A stretch of 64,000 bases of DNA from Irregularibacter muris (GCF_024622505.1 NZ_JANKAS010000001.1:372001-436000), one strand, 5' to 3'. Numbered from the stretch's first letter, positions 18,194 to 26,582 are shown. Translations and numbers: made by a program. The notes: a model not told the origin generated them from the letters alone.

Positions 18194-18322
18194 TGCACTT
18201 TCCCCCTTTTTAATAATTTACAATCACCACGGGGGAAGGTTAGTACAACCGATAACCCAACCTGAAAGGCTAGTTAGATCAGCGATATCCCAACCCTTTA
18301 AGCAATTGTTTCATTTTTTACT
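18194..18322 (-). ncRNA. Structured speD leader RNA, candidate cis-regulator
   Basis: The predicted transcript start near 18322 leaves a 129-base leader. It contains two related units reading GGTTGGG(A/T)TATCG followed by TCTAACTAGCC or TACTAACCTTCC. TTCCCCC from the second unit's 3' side can pair with GGGGGAA, which is the speD ribosome site, while AACC can pair with GGTT upstream. This arrangement would let a ligand or protein switch translation. I do not recognise it as a known riboswitch class. Confidence 0.5.
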
Positions 18323-18328
18323 TTAATC

Positions 18329-18357
18329 AATATAACATAAAAGATATGTAAAATCAA
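18329..18357 (-). promoter_or_regulatory. Promoter of speD
   Basis: On the minus strand TTGATT (18357-18352) and TATATT (18334-18329) are separated by 17 bases. Confidence 0.7.
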
Positions 18358-18447
18358 TGAAATAAAAAGATAAATTCTCTTATAAAGGTTTATGAACGAA
18401 AAAAAATGGTTATGAATAGAATAATAAAAGGAAAGGGGAGAAATAGC

Positions 18448-18804
18448 ATGGCTAGAAAAAAAAGAGGGTCTTCTATTTTAGCTAAATGGCTGGTAGGAGC
18501 TGTATCACTATATATTGTTTCGTATTTAATGGAGGGCATTTCCATAACAGGATTTACCGGTGCCCTATGGGCGGCAGGGATTTTAGGATTTATTAACTTA
18601 TTGATTAAACCCATTATTGTATTTTTCACCTTACCTATTACCATTATTACTTTAGGATTATTTATGTTTGTTATTAATGGTATTGTGCTTTTATTGGCTG
18701 GTGCCCTGTCATCCTCTATATATGTAGCAGGACTAGGCACGGCCATTATAGGTTCACTCATTATGAGTATTATTAATTCTATTTTACTAAAAGTTTTAGA
18801 TTAA
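18448..18804 (+). CDS. PF04020 phage-holin-like small membrane protein
   Basis: This 118-residue integral membrane protein has a basic N-terminus (MARKKRG) and about four hydrophobic segments, with the family pattern GFINLLIKPIIVFFTLPITIITLGLFMFVINGIVL. The family (YvlD in Bacillus) is named for weak phage-holin similarity but is a chromosomal membrane protein of unknown function. The ATG at 18448 has GGGGAG seven bases upstream, and an upstream in-frame ATG at 18406 lacks one. It converges on the metal ATPase gene. Confidence 0.85.
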   Translation: MARKKRGSSILAKWLVGAVSLYIVSYLMEGISITGFTGALWAAGILGFINLLIKPIIVFFTLPITIITLGLFMFVINGIVLLLAGALSSSIYVAGLGTAIIGSLIMSIINSILLKVLD

Positions 18805-18819
18805 TCTATAAGGGAAAAA

Positions 18820-18843
18820 GAGGGTTAAATAGAATTAACCCTC
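18820..18843 (-). terminator. Terminator of the metal ATPase operon
   Basis: GAGGGTTAA and TTAACCCTC form a 9-bp stem with a 6-base loop that covers the ATPase stop codon. A T-run follows in the leftward direction. Confidence 0.75.
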
Positions 18844-20945
18844 AATGCCCTTAATGAATTTAATATAGCGATTAGAGAAACGCCTACATCAGCAAAGACT
18901 GCCTCCCACATAGTTGCTACTCCGAATGCACCCAGCAGCAAAACAATGGTTTTTATACCTAGGGCAAAGATAATATTTTGAAAAACAATTTTACGGGTTT
19001 TTTTCGCAATTTTAATAGCACTTATCAGCTTAGAAGGCTCATCGGTCATTAGGACAATGTCAGCTGCTTCAATAGCAGCATCTGATCCAAGACCACCCAT
19101 GGCCACCCCAATATCTGCTCTGGCTAGTACAGGAGCATCATTGATGCCATCACCTACAAATATTAAATGTCCTTTACTTTGTTTTTTCTTCTCAAGGTCT
19201 TCCATTTTTTCTACTTTTTCATTGGGGAGTAAATCGGTGTAAACTACGTCTAAGTCTATTTCTTTGGCAATTTTTTTCCCAATGGCTTCCTTATCCCCAG
19301 TAAGCATAACCGTTTTCCTTACCCCTAATTCCTTGAGGGACTTTATGGTTTCTTTTGCATCTTCTTTTATTTCATCAGCAATTAGAATATAGCCAATATA
19401 TTTTCCTTCAAGGGCAATATGCACAATAGTTTCCACTTTCGCTGTATCTTCAAAGTCTTCAACATCTTCCATGGTCATTAGCCTAGCATTGCCTATAAGG
19501 ACCTTTTTACCCATTACAATAGCTTTAATGCCCTGACCTGCAATTTCCTTATAATCTGTAATTTCACCTTTGTCAATTTCTTGATTATATTTTTTTACAA
19601 TAGAAATAGCTATGGGATGAGTAGAATGTACTTCTGCATAGGCAGCATATTTTAATAAATCCTCATCATCTATATTTCCCTTTGTCTGTATTTGTATAAC
19701 ATTAAAGACTCCTTTAGTTAAGGTGCCAGTTTTATCCATAACTACTGTATCTACATTATTTAGAGCTTCTAAATAATTTCCACCTTTAACTAAAATTCCT
19801 CTCTTGGAGGCCCCACCTATTCCACCGAAAAAACCTAGGGGAATAGAAATTACCAGGGCACAGGGGCAAGAAATAACTAAAAATACCAAGGAACGGTAAA
19901 CCCATTGATGAAAAGTCGCTCCGGGCAATAATAAGGGGGGGATGATGGCTAATGCCAAAGCAGCATAAACAACTATGGGCGTATAGTATCTTGAAAATTT
20001 AGTCATAAATTGTTCAGTTTTAGCTTTATTATGACCAGCATTTTCGATTAGATCCAATACCTTGGAAACAGTGGACTCCCCAAAGGTTTTGGTGACCTTT
20101 ATCGTGAGTACACCATTTTTATTAATGAAGCCACCCAGTACCTCTTCGCCAGGTTGGATCTTCCTAGGTACTGACTCTCCGGTTAAAGCAGATGTATCTA
20201 CCATAGATTGACCATGGGAAACTACCCCATCAAGGGGGACTTTCTCCCCTGGTTTCACTAGGATATAGTCTCCTACATAAATATTTTCAGGAGCTACCTT
20301 AATGATCTCATCATTGACTTTTAAGTTTGCATGATCGGGTCTGATATCCATAAGATCCTTAATTGATTTTCGAGAACGACCTACAGCTAAATCTTGAAAA
20401 AGCTCGCCTATTTGATAAAAAAGCATAACCGAGATGCCTTCGGAGAATTGCCCAATGGCGAAAGCACCTATAGTAGCAATACTCATAAGGAAATTTTCGT
20501 CAAAAACTTGACCTCTGGATATGTTTTTTATGGCCCTTAGTAGAACTTCTCCACCTATTAAAAGATAGCTAAGGACAAAGAGTGGTAGGGCAATCCAAAA
20601 GTCAAAGGGGAAAATCAAAGCTAGGGCAAATAGGAAAACACCTAGTCCTAATAATAATAATTTATTTTTATTTAATGCACCACCATGATGATGATGGGAG
20701 TGGTCCCCTTCAGATGATTTCTTATTTGTTACCTCTACACTGGGTTCAAATTTTTTTACAATACTTTTTACTTCATTGAAAACAGCGTCTGTATTTTTAC
20801 CATCCCTTAATTCTAGATTTAGGGTTTTTGCGACGAAATTTATATTGGCTTTTTTTACTCCATCAATCTTATTCACGTTTTCTTCAATCTTTGAGGCACA
20901 ATTAACACAATTTAGGCCTTTTAGTAATAACTGTTGACTACTCAT
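18825..20945 (-). CDS. Heavy-metal-translocating P1B-type ATPase (Zn/Cd/Co efflux type)
   Basis: The 706-residue pump exports divalent metal ions. An N-terminal HMA domain carries the metal-binding CxxC (C13, C16 in GLNCVNCAS). A His-rich linker (HSHHHHGG around residue 82-88) follows, then transmembrane spans with the CPC motif (SCPCAL), the phosphorylated Asp in DKTGTLTKG, the HP dipeptide (STHPIA) and the GDGINDAP hinge. CPC plus a His-rich linker fits Zn/Cd/Co pumps such as CadA or ZosA. It is the second gene of an operon with an ArsR-type sensor 12 bases upstream. Confidence 0.93.
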   Translation of the reverse strand: MSSQQLLLKGLNCVNCASKIEENVNKIDGVKKANINFVAKTLNLELRDGKNTDAVFNEVKSIVKKFEPSVEVTNKKSSEGDHSHHHHGGALNKNKLLLLGLGVFLFALALIFPFDFWIALPLFVLSYLLIGGEVLLRAIKNISRGQVFDENFLMSIATIGAFAIGQFSEGISVMLFYQIGELFQDLAVGRSRKSIKDLMDIRPDHANLKVNDEIIKVAPENIYVGDYILVKPGEKVPLDGVVSHGQSMVDTSALTGESVPRKIQPGEEVLGGFINKNGVLTIKVTKTFGESTVSKVLDLIENAGHNKAKTEQFMTKFSRYYTPIVVYAALALAIIPPLLLPGATFHQWVYRSLVFLVISCPCALVISIPLGFFGGIGGASKRGILVKGGNYLEALNNVDTVVMDKTGTLTKGVFNVIQIQTKGNIDDEDLLKYAAYAEVHSTHPIAISIVKKYNQEIDKGEITDYKEIAGQGIKAIVMGKKVLIGNARLMTMEDVEDFEDTAKVETIVHIALEGKYIGYILIADEIKEDAKETIKSLKELGVRKTVMLTGDKEAIGKKIAKEIDLDVVYTDLLPNEKVEKMEDLEKKKQSKGHLIFVGDGINDAPVLARADIGVAMGGLGSDAAIEAADIVLMTDEPSKLISAIKIAKKTRKIVFQNIIFALGIKTIVLLLGAFGVATMWEAVFADVGVSLIAILNSLRALRVNSI

Positions 20946-20957
20946 TTTAATTCCCCC

Positions 20958-21317
20958 CTATATATGACAAATATGAGCAAAACCAGCTTTGAGAATTTCA
21001 TAGATATGATCATCATCTAAAGAATAATAAACAACTCGACCTTCCTTTCGATATTTAACCACTTTCATTTGTTTTAGCAATCTTAGCTGATGGGAAATAC
21101 CCGATTGGCTAACGCCTATGACCTCAGCTAAATCGCAAACACACATTTCAGAGTTATATAGAGAAAAGATAATTTTAATGCGAGTTGAATCTCCAAAAAT
21201 TTTAAAGAATTCGGCCAAATCATAGAGGCATTCTTCCTTGGGCAATACACTTTTAATCTTTTTTACCATATCTTCATGTACCACTGTAAGACCACAGACC
21301 TCAATGTTCTTAGTCAT
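20958..21317 (-). CDS. ArsR/SmtB family metal-sensing repressor
   Basis: This 119-residue winged-helix repressor has the metal-box residues C59 and C61 (SEMCVCDL) in the sensing helix. Extra cysteines lie near the N-terminus (C8, C30), the arrangement used by CadC-type Cd/Pb/Zn sensors. The DNA-recognition helix is VSQSGISHQLRLLKQ. The ATG at 21317 is preferred to an upstream GTG because the GTG is part of the GAGGTG ribosome site. It precedes the efflux ATPase, and an ArsR-type operator lies just upstream, so autoregulation and metal-induced derepression are expected. Confidence 0.93.
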   Translation of the reverse strand: MTKNIEVCGLTVVHEDMVKKIKSVLPKEECLYDLAEFFKIFGDSTRIKIIFSLYNSEMCVCDLAEVIGVSQSGISHQLRLLKQMKVVKYRKEGRVVYYSLDDDHIYEILKAGFAHICHI

Positions 21318-21605
21318 TATATACACCTCGTTTTAATATATGAACATATATTCATATTTTTGATTTTATTATAGGCACAATAATTGTTTTTGTCAACAGA
21401 ATAAAATAAAAATCCGCAAGATAAATATATGCTTTTTTCTAGGGTAATATAAATTAAAGGAGATTCTCAGGAGATAAAGGGGCAATTTCTTAGAAAAATG
21501 GAATAACTTGTACTTGCTGTGTCAAGGCTATAGAATGAAATCAAACAAGCTGTAAGGATTGGAAGATATAGCAAGCAAGTAAAAATTAAAGAAGGGAAGA
21601 GAGTT
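21318..21605. other. Intergenic region between ArsR and the zinc-ribbon gene
   Basis: Apart from the operator at 21338-21357, this divergent spacer is AT-rich and must contain promoters for both directions. I see no reading frame or stable hairpin in it. Confidence 0.4.
21338..21357. promoter_or_regulatory. ArsR/SmtB-type operator
   Basis: ATATGAACATATATTCATAT is a near-perfect dyad (TATGAA and TTCATA around six bases) matching the 12-2-12 operators of SmtB/CzrA/CadC repressors. It lies 21 bases upstream of the repressor start. Confidence 0.85.
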
Positions 21606-21848
21606 ATGGAGATGATATGTCCTCTTTGCAATGGATTGAAAAATTTGGCTAACCCTTGTCCAAACTGTCACGGTCAAATGACCGATAAGGGGCCAATAGA
21701 AAACTTTTATGACGATTATAGTGCATATTTGGATAAAAACATTACCCAGAGATTAGATAATGCAGATCCTAATTATTGCGTGCATCTTTTTCAATGTGAT
21801 ATCTGTGGTAAGGATAAGAGAATGTCGATAGATAGAGAAATGTTTTAA
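21606..21848 (+). CDS. Small zinc-ribbon-like protein of unknown function
   Basis: This is an 80-residue protein with three CxxC pairs: CPLC at 5-8, CPNC at 18-21 and CDIC at 64-67, plus an isolated Cys near residue 58. The pairs suggest one or two structural zinc sites. The middle is acidic (NFYDDYSAYLDKN). A GAAGGGAAGAGAG ribosome site precedes the ATG. I do not recognise the family. It converges on the DUF1858 selenoprotein gene, with a shared terminator between them. Confidence 0.7.
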   Translation: MEMICPLCNGLKNLANPCPNCHGQMTDKGPIENFYDDYSAYLDKNITQRLDNADPNYCVHLFQCDICGKDKRMSIDREMF

Positions 21849-21879
21849 AACAATAAGAAAGCATCTATTGCTGGGATAA

Positions 21880-21923
21880 AATAAATAGGGGGCAATACTT
21901 TTAAGTATCGCCCCCTATTTATT
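21880..21923. terminator. Bidirectional terminator
   Basis: AATAAATAGGGGGC pairs with GCCCCCTATTTATT, and after one mismatch the stem continues with ATACTT/AAGTAT to the loop. It sits between convergent genes. Confidence 0.8.
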
Positions 21924-21935
21924 ATCTGGCTAATC

Positions 21936-22130
21936 TTATTCTACTACTTTATTTAATTCTTCTATTAATTCATCTACATTTATTCCATGAGCTAGAGCAC
22001 CCTGCTCTATATTCTCGAAACGAGCCGCCATTCAACCAAAACAATGCATGCCAAATTCTTGAAATACTTCTGCAGTTCGTGGATAGCTATTTACAACTTC
22101 TACAATGTTCATATCTTTAGTAATTTGCAT
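21936..22130 (-). CDS. DUF1858-type redox protein with selenocysteine (CFGU motif)
   Basis: Reading leftward from the ATG at 22130, 32 codons lead to an in-frame TGA at 22034-22032 and 31 more codons to TAA, giving 64 residues. Flanking sequence fits the DUF1858 small redox-disulfide family: an N-terminal MQITKDMNIVEVV, then TAEVFQEFGMHCFG-U-MAARFENIEQGA, and an acidic helix ending NKVVE. The family normally has HCxxC, and UGA falls exactly on the second Cys, so the product should contain a C30/U33 selenenylsulfide pair. A SECIS-like hairpin lies 22 bases downstream, and GGAGGTG precedes the ATG. A conventional gene caller would miss it. Confidence 0.85.
21993..22009 (-). promoter_or_regulatory. 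SECIS-like hairpin in the DUF1858 selenoprotein gene
   Basis: In the transcript TAGAGCA and TGCTCTA form a perfect 7-bp stem with a GGG loop. The first loop G is 30 bases after the UGA, inside the spacing seen for bacterial SECIS elements, which need a G at the start of the apical loop. Confidence 0.7.
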
Positions 22131-22502
22131 ATATTCCACCTCCATATTTATCTATAGTATGAATTTACCCTTTTTATTTATACATAATAAGGGAGGATAC
22201 AACTAACATGGTAATTATATCATAATATTTTTCTATAACAAGTTTTTATCTATAGAAATTTCCAGTACTCTTTTGGGTACTTTAAAAAATTTTTCAAAAA
22301 CTTATTGTTATGATATCCTATTTGTTAACATCATATTTAAATAGAAAATAGAAAGATCAGGAAATAAAAATTTTGTTTTTGCGTATTTTATAATATAATG
22401 ACTTTAATTACTTATCCTTTACCAAAGTTTATTTTAAAGAAATGGGGAAAAGTAATAAAAGAGTAAATAATGATGATTTATGATAAAAAGGAGAGGTCAA
22501 AA
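22131..22502. other. Intergenic region upstream of lemA and the DUF1858 gene
   Basis: This divergent spacer of about 370 bases is very AT-rich, with several TATAAT-like hexamers near 22390-22400 that could serve lemA. I found no reading frame with a ribosome site and no strong hairpin. Confidence 0.4.
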
Positions 22503-23069
22503 ATGAAAAAATCTTTAATCGTAGTACTAATAATTCTGGTCATTGTGCTAATACCAGTTATGATGGCAGTGGGGAGTTATAATTCATTAGCACAATTAGA
22601 TGAAACAGTGACTTCCCAGTGGGCTCAAGTCGAAAACCAATTAAAAAGACGGGCAGATTTAATTCCCAACTTAGTCAATACTGTAAAAGGATTTGCTGCC
22701 CAAGAACAGGATGTTTTAATAGGAGTAACAGAAGCTAGAAGTCGTTTAGAAACAGCTGCAACACCAGAGCAAGCGGCCCAAGCCAATGCAGAACTAACTG
22801 GAGCTTTAAGCAGATTAAATGTAGTGGTAGAGCGATATCCAGAATTAAAATCCAATGAAAACTTTATTCGTCTACAGGATGAATTGGCAGGTACAGAAAA
22901 TAGAATTACTGTGGCTAGAAGGGATTATAATGAGTCTGCAAGGGTATTTAATAGTAAGATAAGGAGATTCCCAACAAATATTTTTGCGGGTATGCTAGGC
23001 TTTGAAAGAAGAGAATATTTTGAGATAGCAGAGCAAGACAAAGAAGTTCCAGAAGTAAATTTCCAATAG
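22503..23069 (+). CDS. lemA: LemA family protein
   Basis: This is a 188-residue membrane-anchored coiled-coil protein. An N-terminal hydrophobic segment (SLIVVLIILVIVLIPVMMAV) is followed by the family signature YNSLAQLDETVTSQWAQVENQLKRRADLIPNLVNTVKGF and a C-terminal RRFPTNIFAGMLGF segment. The ATG at 22503 is taken because AAAGGAGAGG precedes it, whereas an in-frame ATG at 22470 has none. It is the first gene of a lemA-TPM pair 10 bases apart, a very common bacterial pairing of unknown precise function, probably at the envelope. Confidence 0.93.
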   Translation: MKKSLIVVLIILVIVLIPVMMAVGSYNSLAQLDETVTSQWAQVENQLKRRADLIPNLVNTVKGFAAQEQDVLIGVTEARSRLETAATPEQAAQANAELTGALSRLNVVVERYPELKSNENFIRLQDELAGTENRITVARRDYNESARVFNSKIRRFPTNIFAGMLGFERREYFEIAEQDKEVPEVNFQ

Positions 23070-23079
23070 GAGGGAAAGG

Positions 23080-23871
23080 ATGAAAACACAAAGAGTAAAA
23101 AGGATACTCTTACCTATTCTCTTTAGTTTATTATTGGTATTTGTCTTCATTCCCTTTAGTCAAACCCAGGCATTAGCAAATCTCCCATCACCTACCCAAG
23201 AATTTTATGTATATGATGAGGCCAATATTATTGATGGCCAGGTGGCCCAGTATATTGTTCAAACAAATGAAGAACTTTTTAGACAGACAGGGGCACAGGT
23301 TGTGGTGGCTGTAATAAATTCTCTTGAAGGAGAGAATTTAGATGAATATAGTAATCAATTATATCGCCATTGGGGTATTGGTGATGCCCAAAAAAATAAT
23401 GGAGTATTGTTATTAGTGGCCTTAGAGGAAAGAATGGTTAGGATTGAGGTAGGCTATGGTTTGGAGGGGGCTATTCCTGATGGAAGAGCGGGAGAAATCA
23501 GGGATAGATATATCCTTCCAAACTTTCAACAACAACAATATAGTCAAGGAATTCTCCAGGGTTTTCAAGGGATTATAAATTTAGTGCAAGAAGAGTATCA
23601 AGTAGATATTACCCCTCAGGAATCTCCCTATATTGAAGAACAGCAGGAACCCCAAGAGGCAAGACAGGGACTAGGGATAATTCAAAAAATAATTATTGCT
23701 ATAGTCATTTTGGTCTTTATCTTTATAGATTTTACTTTTTTCGGTGGCATGATCACTTTCTCTCTTTTTCGTGGTGCATCAAGAGGTGGATTTGGAGGAG
23801 GTAGAGGCCAAGGCGGAAATCGTGGCGGAGGTGGTTCCTCTGGTGGCGGAGGTGCCAGTGGAGGTTGGTAG
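23080..23871 (+). CDS. TPM domain protein (YgcG type)
   Basis: This 263-residue protein has a signal peptide (first ~33 residues, ending near ALA), an extracytoplasmic TPM domain (about 38-165; VYDEANIIDGQ, GIGDAQKNNGVLLLVALEERMVRIEVGYGLEGAIPDG), a single transmembrane segment near 205-230 and a Gly-rich, Ser-containing tail. TPM domains have been linked to photosystem repair in plants and weak phosphatase activity; the bacterial role is unclear. It is cotranscribed with lemA. The low-complexity tail is typical of the family. Confidence 0.92.
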   Translation: MKTQRVKRILLPILFSLLLVFVFIPFSQTQALANLPSPTQEFYVYDEANIIDGQVAQYIVQTNEELFRQTGAQVVVAVINSLEGENLDEYSNQLYRHWGIGDAQKNNGVLLLVALEERMVRIEVGYGLEGAIPDGRAGEIRDRYILPNFQQQQYSQGILQGFQGIINLVQEEYQVDITPQESPYIEEQQEPQEARQGLGIIQKIIIAIVILVFIFIDFTFFGGMITFSLFRGASRGGFGGGRGQGGNRGGGGSSGGGGASGGW

Positions 23872-23882
23872 ACTAAAGTAAG

Positions 23883-23912
23883 AAGAGGACTTGTGACTTT
23901 ATTTGTCCTCTT
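23883..23912 (+). terminator. Weak hairpin after the lemA-TPM operon
   Basis: AAGAGGAC pairs with GTCCTCTT around a 14-base loop. No long U-run follows, so termination efficiency is uncertain. Confidence 0.4.
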
Positions 23913-23960
23913 ATGTGATCATATCAGTTATAAATAGGTTGTAAAAAGCGGGGGAAGACA

Positions 23961-25640
23961 ATGGATAAAATATGGAATATTATTGGGAGTAGGGAAAAAG
24001 GTCAATCACTAGTGGAGAATATTTTGGTTGCAAAGGGGATTAGCGACCCCGAGGAAAGAAAAGAATTTTTAAGTGACAAGCCTCAAAAAACTTATAATCC
24101 CTTATCCATAAAAAACATGGATAAAGCAGTAGAAAAAATTATAGAACACTTAGATAAGAAAAGCAAAGTAATTATATTTGGGGATTATGATGTAGATGGA
24201 GTAACCTCCACAGCACTTTTGGTTGAATTTTTTAATACTTTTACAGACAAGATAGACTATTATATACCCAATAGATTTTCTGAAGGCTATGGGTTAAATA
24301 AAGAGGCTCTTTTGTATATAAAAGAAGAAATGCAAGGAGAACTTGTTATTACAGTAGATAATGGTGTAAGTTGCTATGAGGAGATAAAATATGCCCAAGA
24401 AATAGGGTTGGATATTATTGTGACGGATCACCATAATCCGCCGGAGAAATTGCCCTCCTGCATTTTAGTAAACGTAAAACAGGAGGGGGATAGCTATCCC
24501 TTTAAAGAGTTATGTGGCTGTGGAGTTGCCTTCAAGTTAGCACAGGCCCTCCAACGGGCATTAAGTTTACCTAAAAATGTACTGTCCCATGCCTTAGATT
24601 TAGTTACCCTTGCTACCATATCTGATCTAGTTCCTTTAATAGATGAAAATAGAACCATGGTAAAGTATGGTTTAAAGATAATCAATTCAAATAAAAGATT
24701 AGGGTTATCTGTATTAAGAGAGATAGCAGGCCTTAAAAATAAGGAAATTAATGCAGGCAGGATTGGCTTTACCATAGGACCATGTTTTAATGCAGCTGGA
24801 CGCCTAGAGGATGCTAAATTAGGTGTCCAACTGCTTTTAGAAAAAAACAAGGTGAAGGCTCAAGAAATAGCCATTAAGCTCCATGGATTAAATAGCGAGA
24901 GACAAAGAATACAAAATGAGGGAGAGAAGATTTGTAAGGAAATGGTAGAGCAAAAATATCTAGATTCTGATTTTCTGGTATTGAGGGTGGACAAGGTTTC
25001 TGAAGGAGTCATTGGTATTATTGCAGGGAAAATAAAGGAGTTGTTCTACAAACCTACCTTGGTGGTTACAAAAGGAGAAGAGGGTTATTTAAAAGGTAGT
25101 GGAAGAAGTATAAGAGGGATAAATATATATGAGGAAATGAAAAAGGTGTCGGATTTATTTATTGGATTTGGTGGGCATGAAATGGCCTGCGGTTTTTCTA
25201 TAGAAGAGGATAAATTAGAGGAATTAAGAAAGAGATTAAATGATCGTGCTAGGGCTATTAAAGAGAAAGCCCCTGACGTCTTTGTCCCTAAGGTGGATAT
25301 TATTACCGAGATGCAGGCCCAGGAGTTAAATGTAGAATTGGTAAAAGAAATCTCAAAACTGGAACCCTATGGAATGGGCAATCCAAAACCCCTTTTTATT
25401 CTTAGAGATATTCAAGTAAATAGTAGTTGGACGAAAGCTTGTGGTAGTGACAAAACCCATTTAAAATTTAGTGGGAAAAAAGACGAAATTTTTTTGAGCG
25501 GGATAGGATTTTCTTTAGCCTCAAGATATCAACATTTGGGTATGCCCAATATTTTAGATGCAGCTTTTTGTGTAGAAATTAATGAATACAATGGCAAGAT
25601 TACTCCTCAGATGGTAATCGAAGATATTCGTGTAGGATAA
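23961..25640 (+). CDS. recJ: Single-stranded-DNA-specific exonuclease RecJ
   Basis: This is a 559-residue DHH-family 5'-3' exonuclease used in recombination and mismatch repair. Catalytic motifs are visible: DYDVDGVTS, TVDNGVS, VTDHHNPPE (the DHH motif), CGCGVAFKLAQAL, and in the DHHA1 domain GSGRSIRGINIYE and FGGHEMACGFSI. An OB-fold region follows to the C-terminus. Length is on the short side of Firmicute RecJ, consistent with lack of a C-terminal extension. The ATG is preceded by GGGGGAAG. It is followed 70 bases later by msrA with its own ribosome site. Confidence 0.95.
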   Translation: MDKIWNIIGSREKGQSLVENILVAKGISDPEERKEFLSDKPQKTYNPLSIKNMDKAVEKIIEHLDKKSKVIIFGDYDVDGVTSTALLVEFFNTFTDKIDYYIPNRFSEGYGLNKEALLYIKEEMQGELVITVDNGVSCYEEIKYAQEIGLDIIVTDHHNPPEKLPSCILVNVKQEGDSYPFKELCGCGVAFKLAQALQRALSLPKNVLSHALDLVTLATISDLVPLIDENRTMVKYGLKIINSNKRLGLSVLREIAGLKNKEINAGRIGFTIGPCFNAAGRLEDAKLGVQLLLEKNKVKAQEIAIKLHGLNSERQRIQNEGEKICKEMVEQKYLDSDFLVLRVDKVSEGVIGIIAGKIKELFYKPTLVVTKGEEGYLKGSGRSIRGINIYEEMKKVSDLFIGFGGHEMACGFSIEEDKLEELRKRLNDRARAIKEKAPDVFVPKVDIITEMQAQELNVELVKEISKLEPYGMGNPKPLFILRDIQVNSSWTKACGSDKTHLKFSGKKDEIFLSGIGFSLASRYQHLGMPNILDAAFCVEINEYNGKITPQMVIEDIRVG

Positions 25641-25710
25641 GCCATAAATGGGAATAATCCAATAGTAGGGTATAAAATAACAGAAATAAAGTAAATAAGG
25701 AGGGATATTC

Positions 25711-26172
25711 GTGCGATTGGCAACCTTTGGGGCAGGATGATTCTGGGGAAGTGAGGCACTTTTTAGAAAAGTGCCAGGAGTAGTAGGGACCCAAGTTGGG
25801 TATGAAGGAGGAAGTTTGGAAGATCCTACCTATGAAGATGTTTGCAGTAATAAAACTGGACATGCTGAAGTAGTGCAGATAGAGTACAATCCACAAGAAG
25901 TCTCTTATGGTAAATTGTTGGATATTTTTTGGGATAATCATAATCCCACTACTCTAAACAGCCAAGGAGCAGATAGGGGAACGCAATATAGGTCTGTGAT
26001 ATTTTATCACAACGAAGAACAAAAAAAAGAAGCCTTAGATTCTAAGAAAAAACTTGAAGAAAGTGGAAGATATAAAAATCCTATAGTCACCCAAATTATA
26101 CCCGCTGAAACTTTTTATAGGGCTGAAGAATACCACCAACAATTTTATGAGAGAAAAGGCATAAGAATATAA
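25711..26172 (+). CDS. msrA: Peptide methionine sulfoxide reductase MsrA, selenoprotein
   Basis: From a GTG at 25711 (AAGGAGGG six bases upstream) the frame reads VRLATFGAG, then TGA at 25738-25740, then [24 protein letters not shown] and on to residue 153. MsrA enzymes have GCFWG as the active site, and here UGA replaces its catalytic cysteine, giving GUFWG with selenocysteine at residue 10. The rest matches MsrA (YDPTEVLNQGPDxGTQYRS-like segment [13 protein letters not shown]). MsrA reduces methionine-S-sulfoxide in proteins. Selenocysteine MsrA is known from Clostridium sp. OhILAs. A start at a later ATG would lose the active site. Confidence 0.93.
25755..25775 (+). promoter_or_regulatory. 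SECIS-like hairpin in msrA
   Basis: GGCACTTTT and AAAAGTGCC form a perfect 9-bp stem with a TAG loop, starting 14 bases after the UGA. It lies within coding sequence, as bacterial SECIS elements do. Confidence 0.75.
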
Positions 26173-26228
26173 TATTTCCAATAATGAAAGACCATTTACA
26201 ATGGTCTTTCATTATTGGAAATATTATA
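26168..26228 (+). terminator. Long perfect hairpin terminator of msrA
   Basis: Perfect 29-bp arms (26168-26196 and 26200-26228) surround a 3-base loop. The left arm starts in the last sense codon and contains the stop codon. Confidence 0.8.
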
Positions 26229-26279
26229 GAAGAAGAATAAAACAGTAGGTTAACTTTATATTTTTTACAAAAATTAACT

Positions 26280-26455
26280 CGTTGTGCTCGTTAAATGGAG
26301 AGTTTGCTTTGTGCAGAGGTTTAGAGTTTGTTAATGCAGCCGAAAGCGTTTTAAATCAAGTGTTTGAGCGTAGCGAGTTTTTGATACTGCTGAAGGCAAA
26401 TTTACAAACTCTTGACCTTGGAACATGAGAAAATCGAAATTTAACTAGCACAACG
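26280..26455. repeat. Imperfect palindromic element of about 176 bp
   Basis: End arms 26280-26296 and 26439-26455 are complementary over 17 bases with one mismatch. Nested inside, AGAGTTTGT-type sequence near 26323 pairs with ACAAACTCT near 26405, and a central hairpin spans ATCAA...TTGAT around TTTGAGCGTAGCGAG. There is no reading frame or ribosome site. It could be a MITE-like element or a structured RNA. Confidence 0.5.
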
Positions 26456-26582
26456 GATAAAATTATTATTATGGCTATGCCTTTTTCTTTATTTTTGTTC
26501 AAAAGTCATATAGAATAAGTTTATGATTAAAAAATGGACCGTACTTTAGAAAGTATGACAGCCGGAAAGGTAAGGTGATTGT

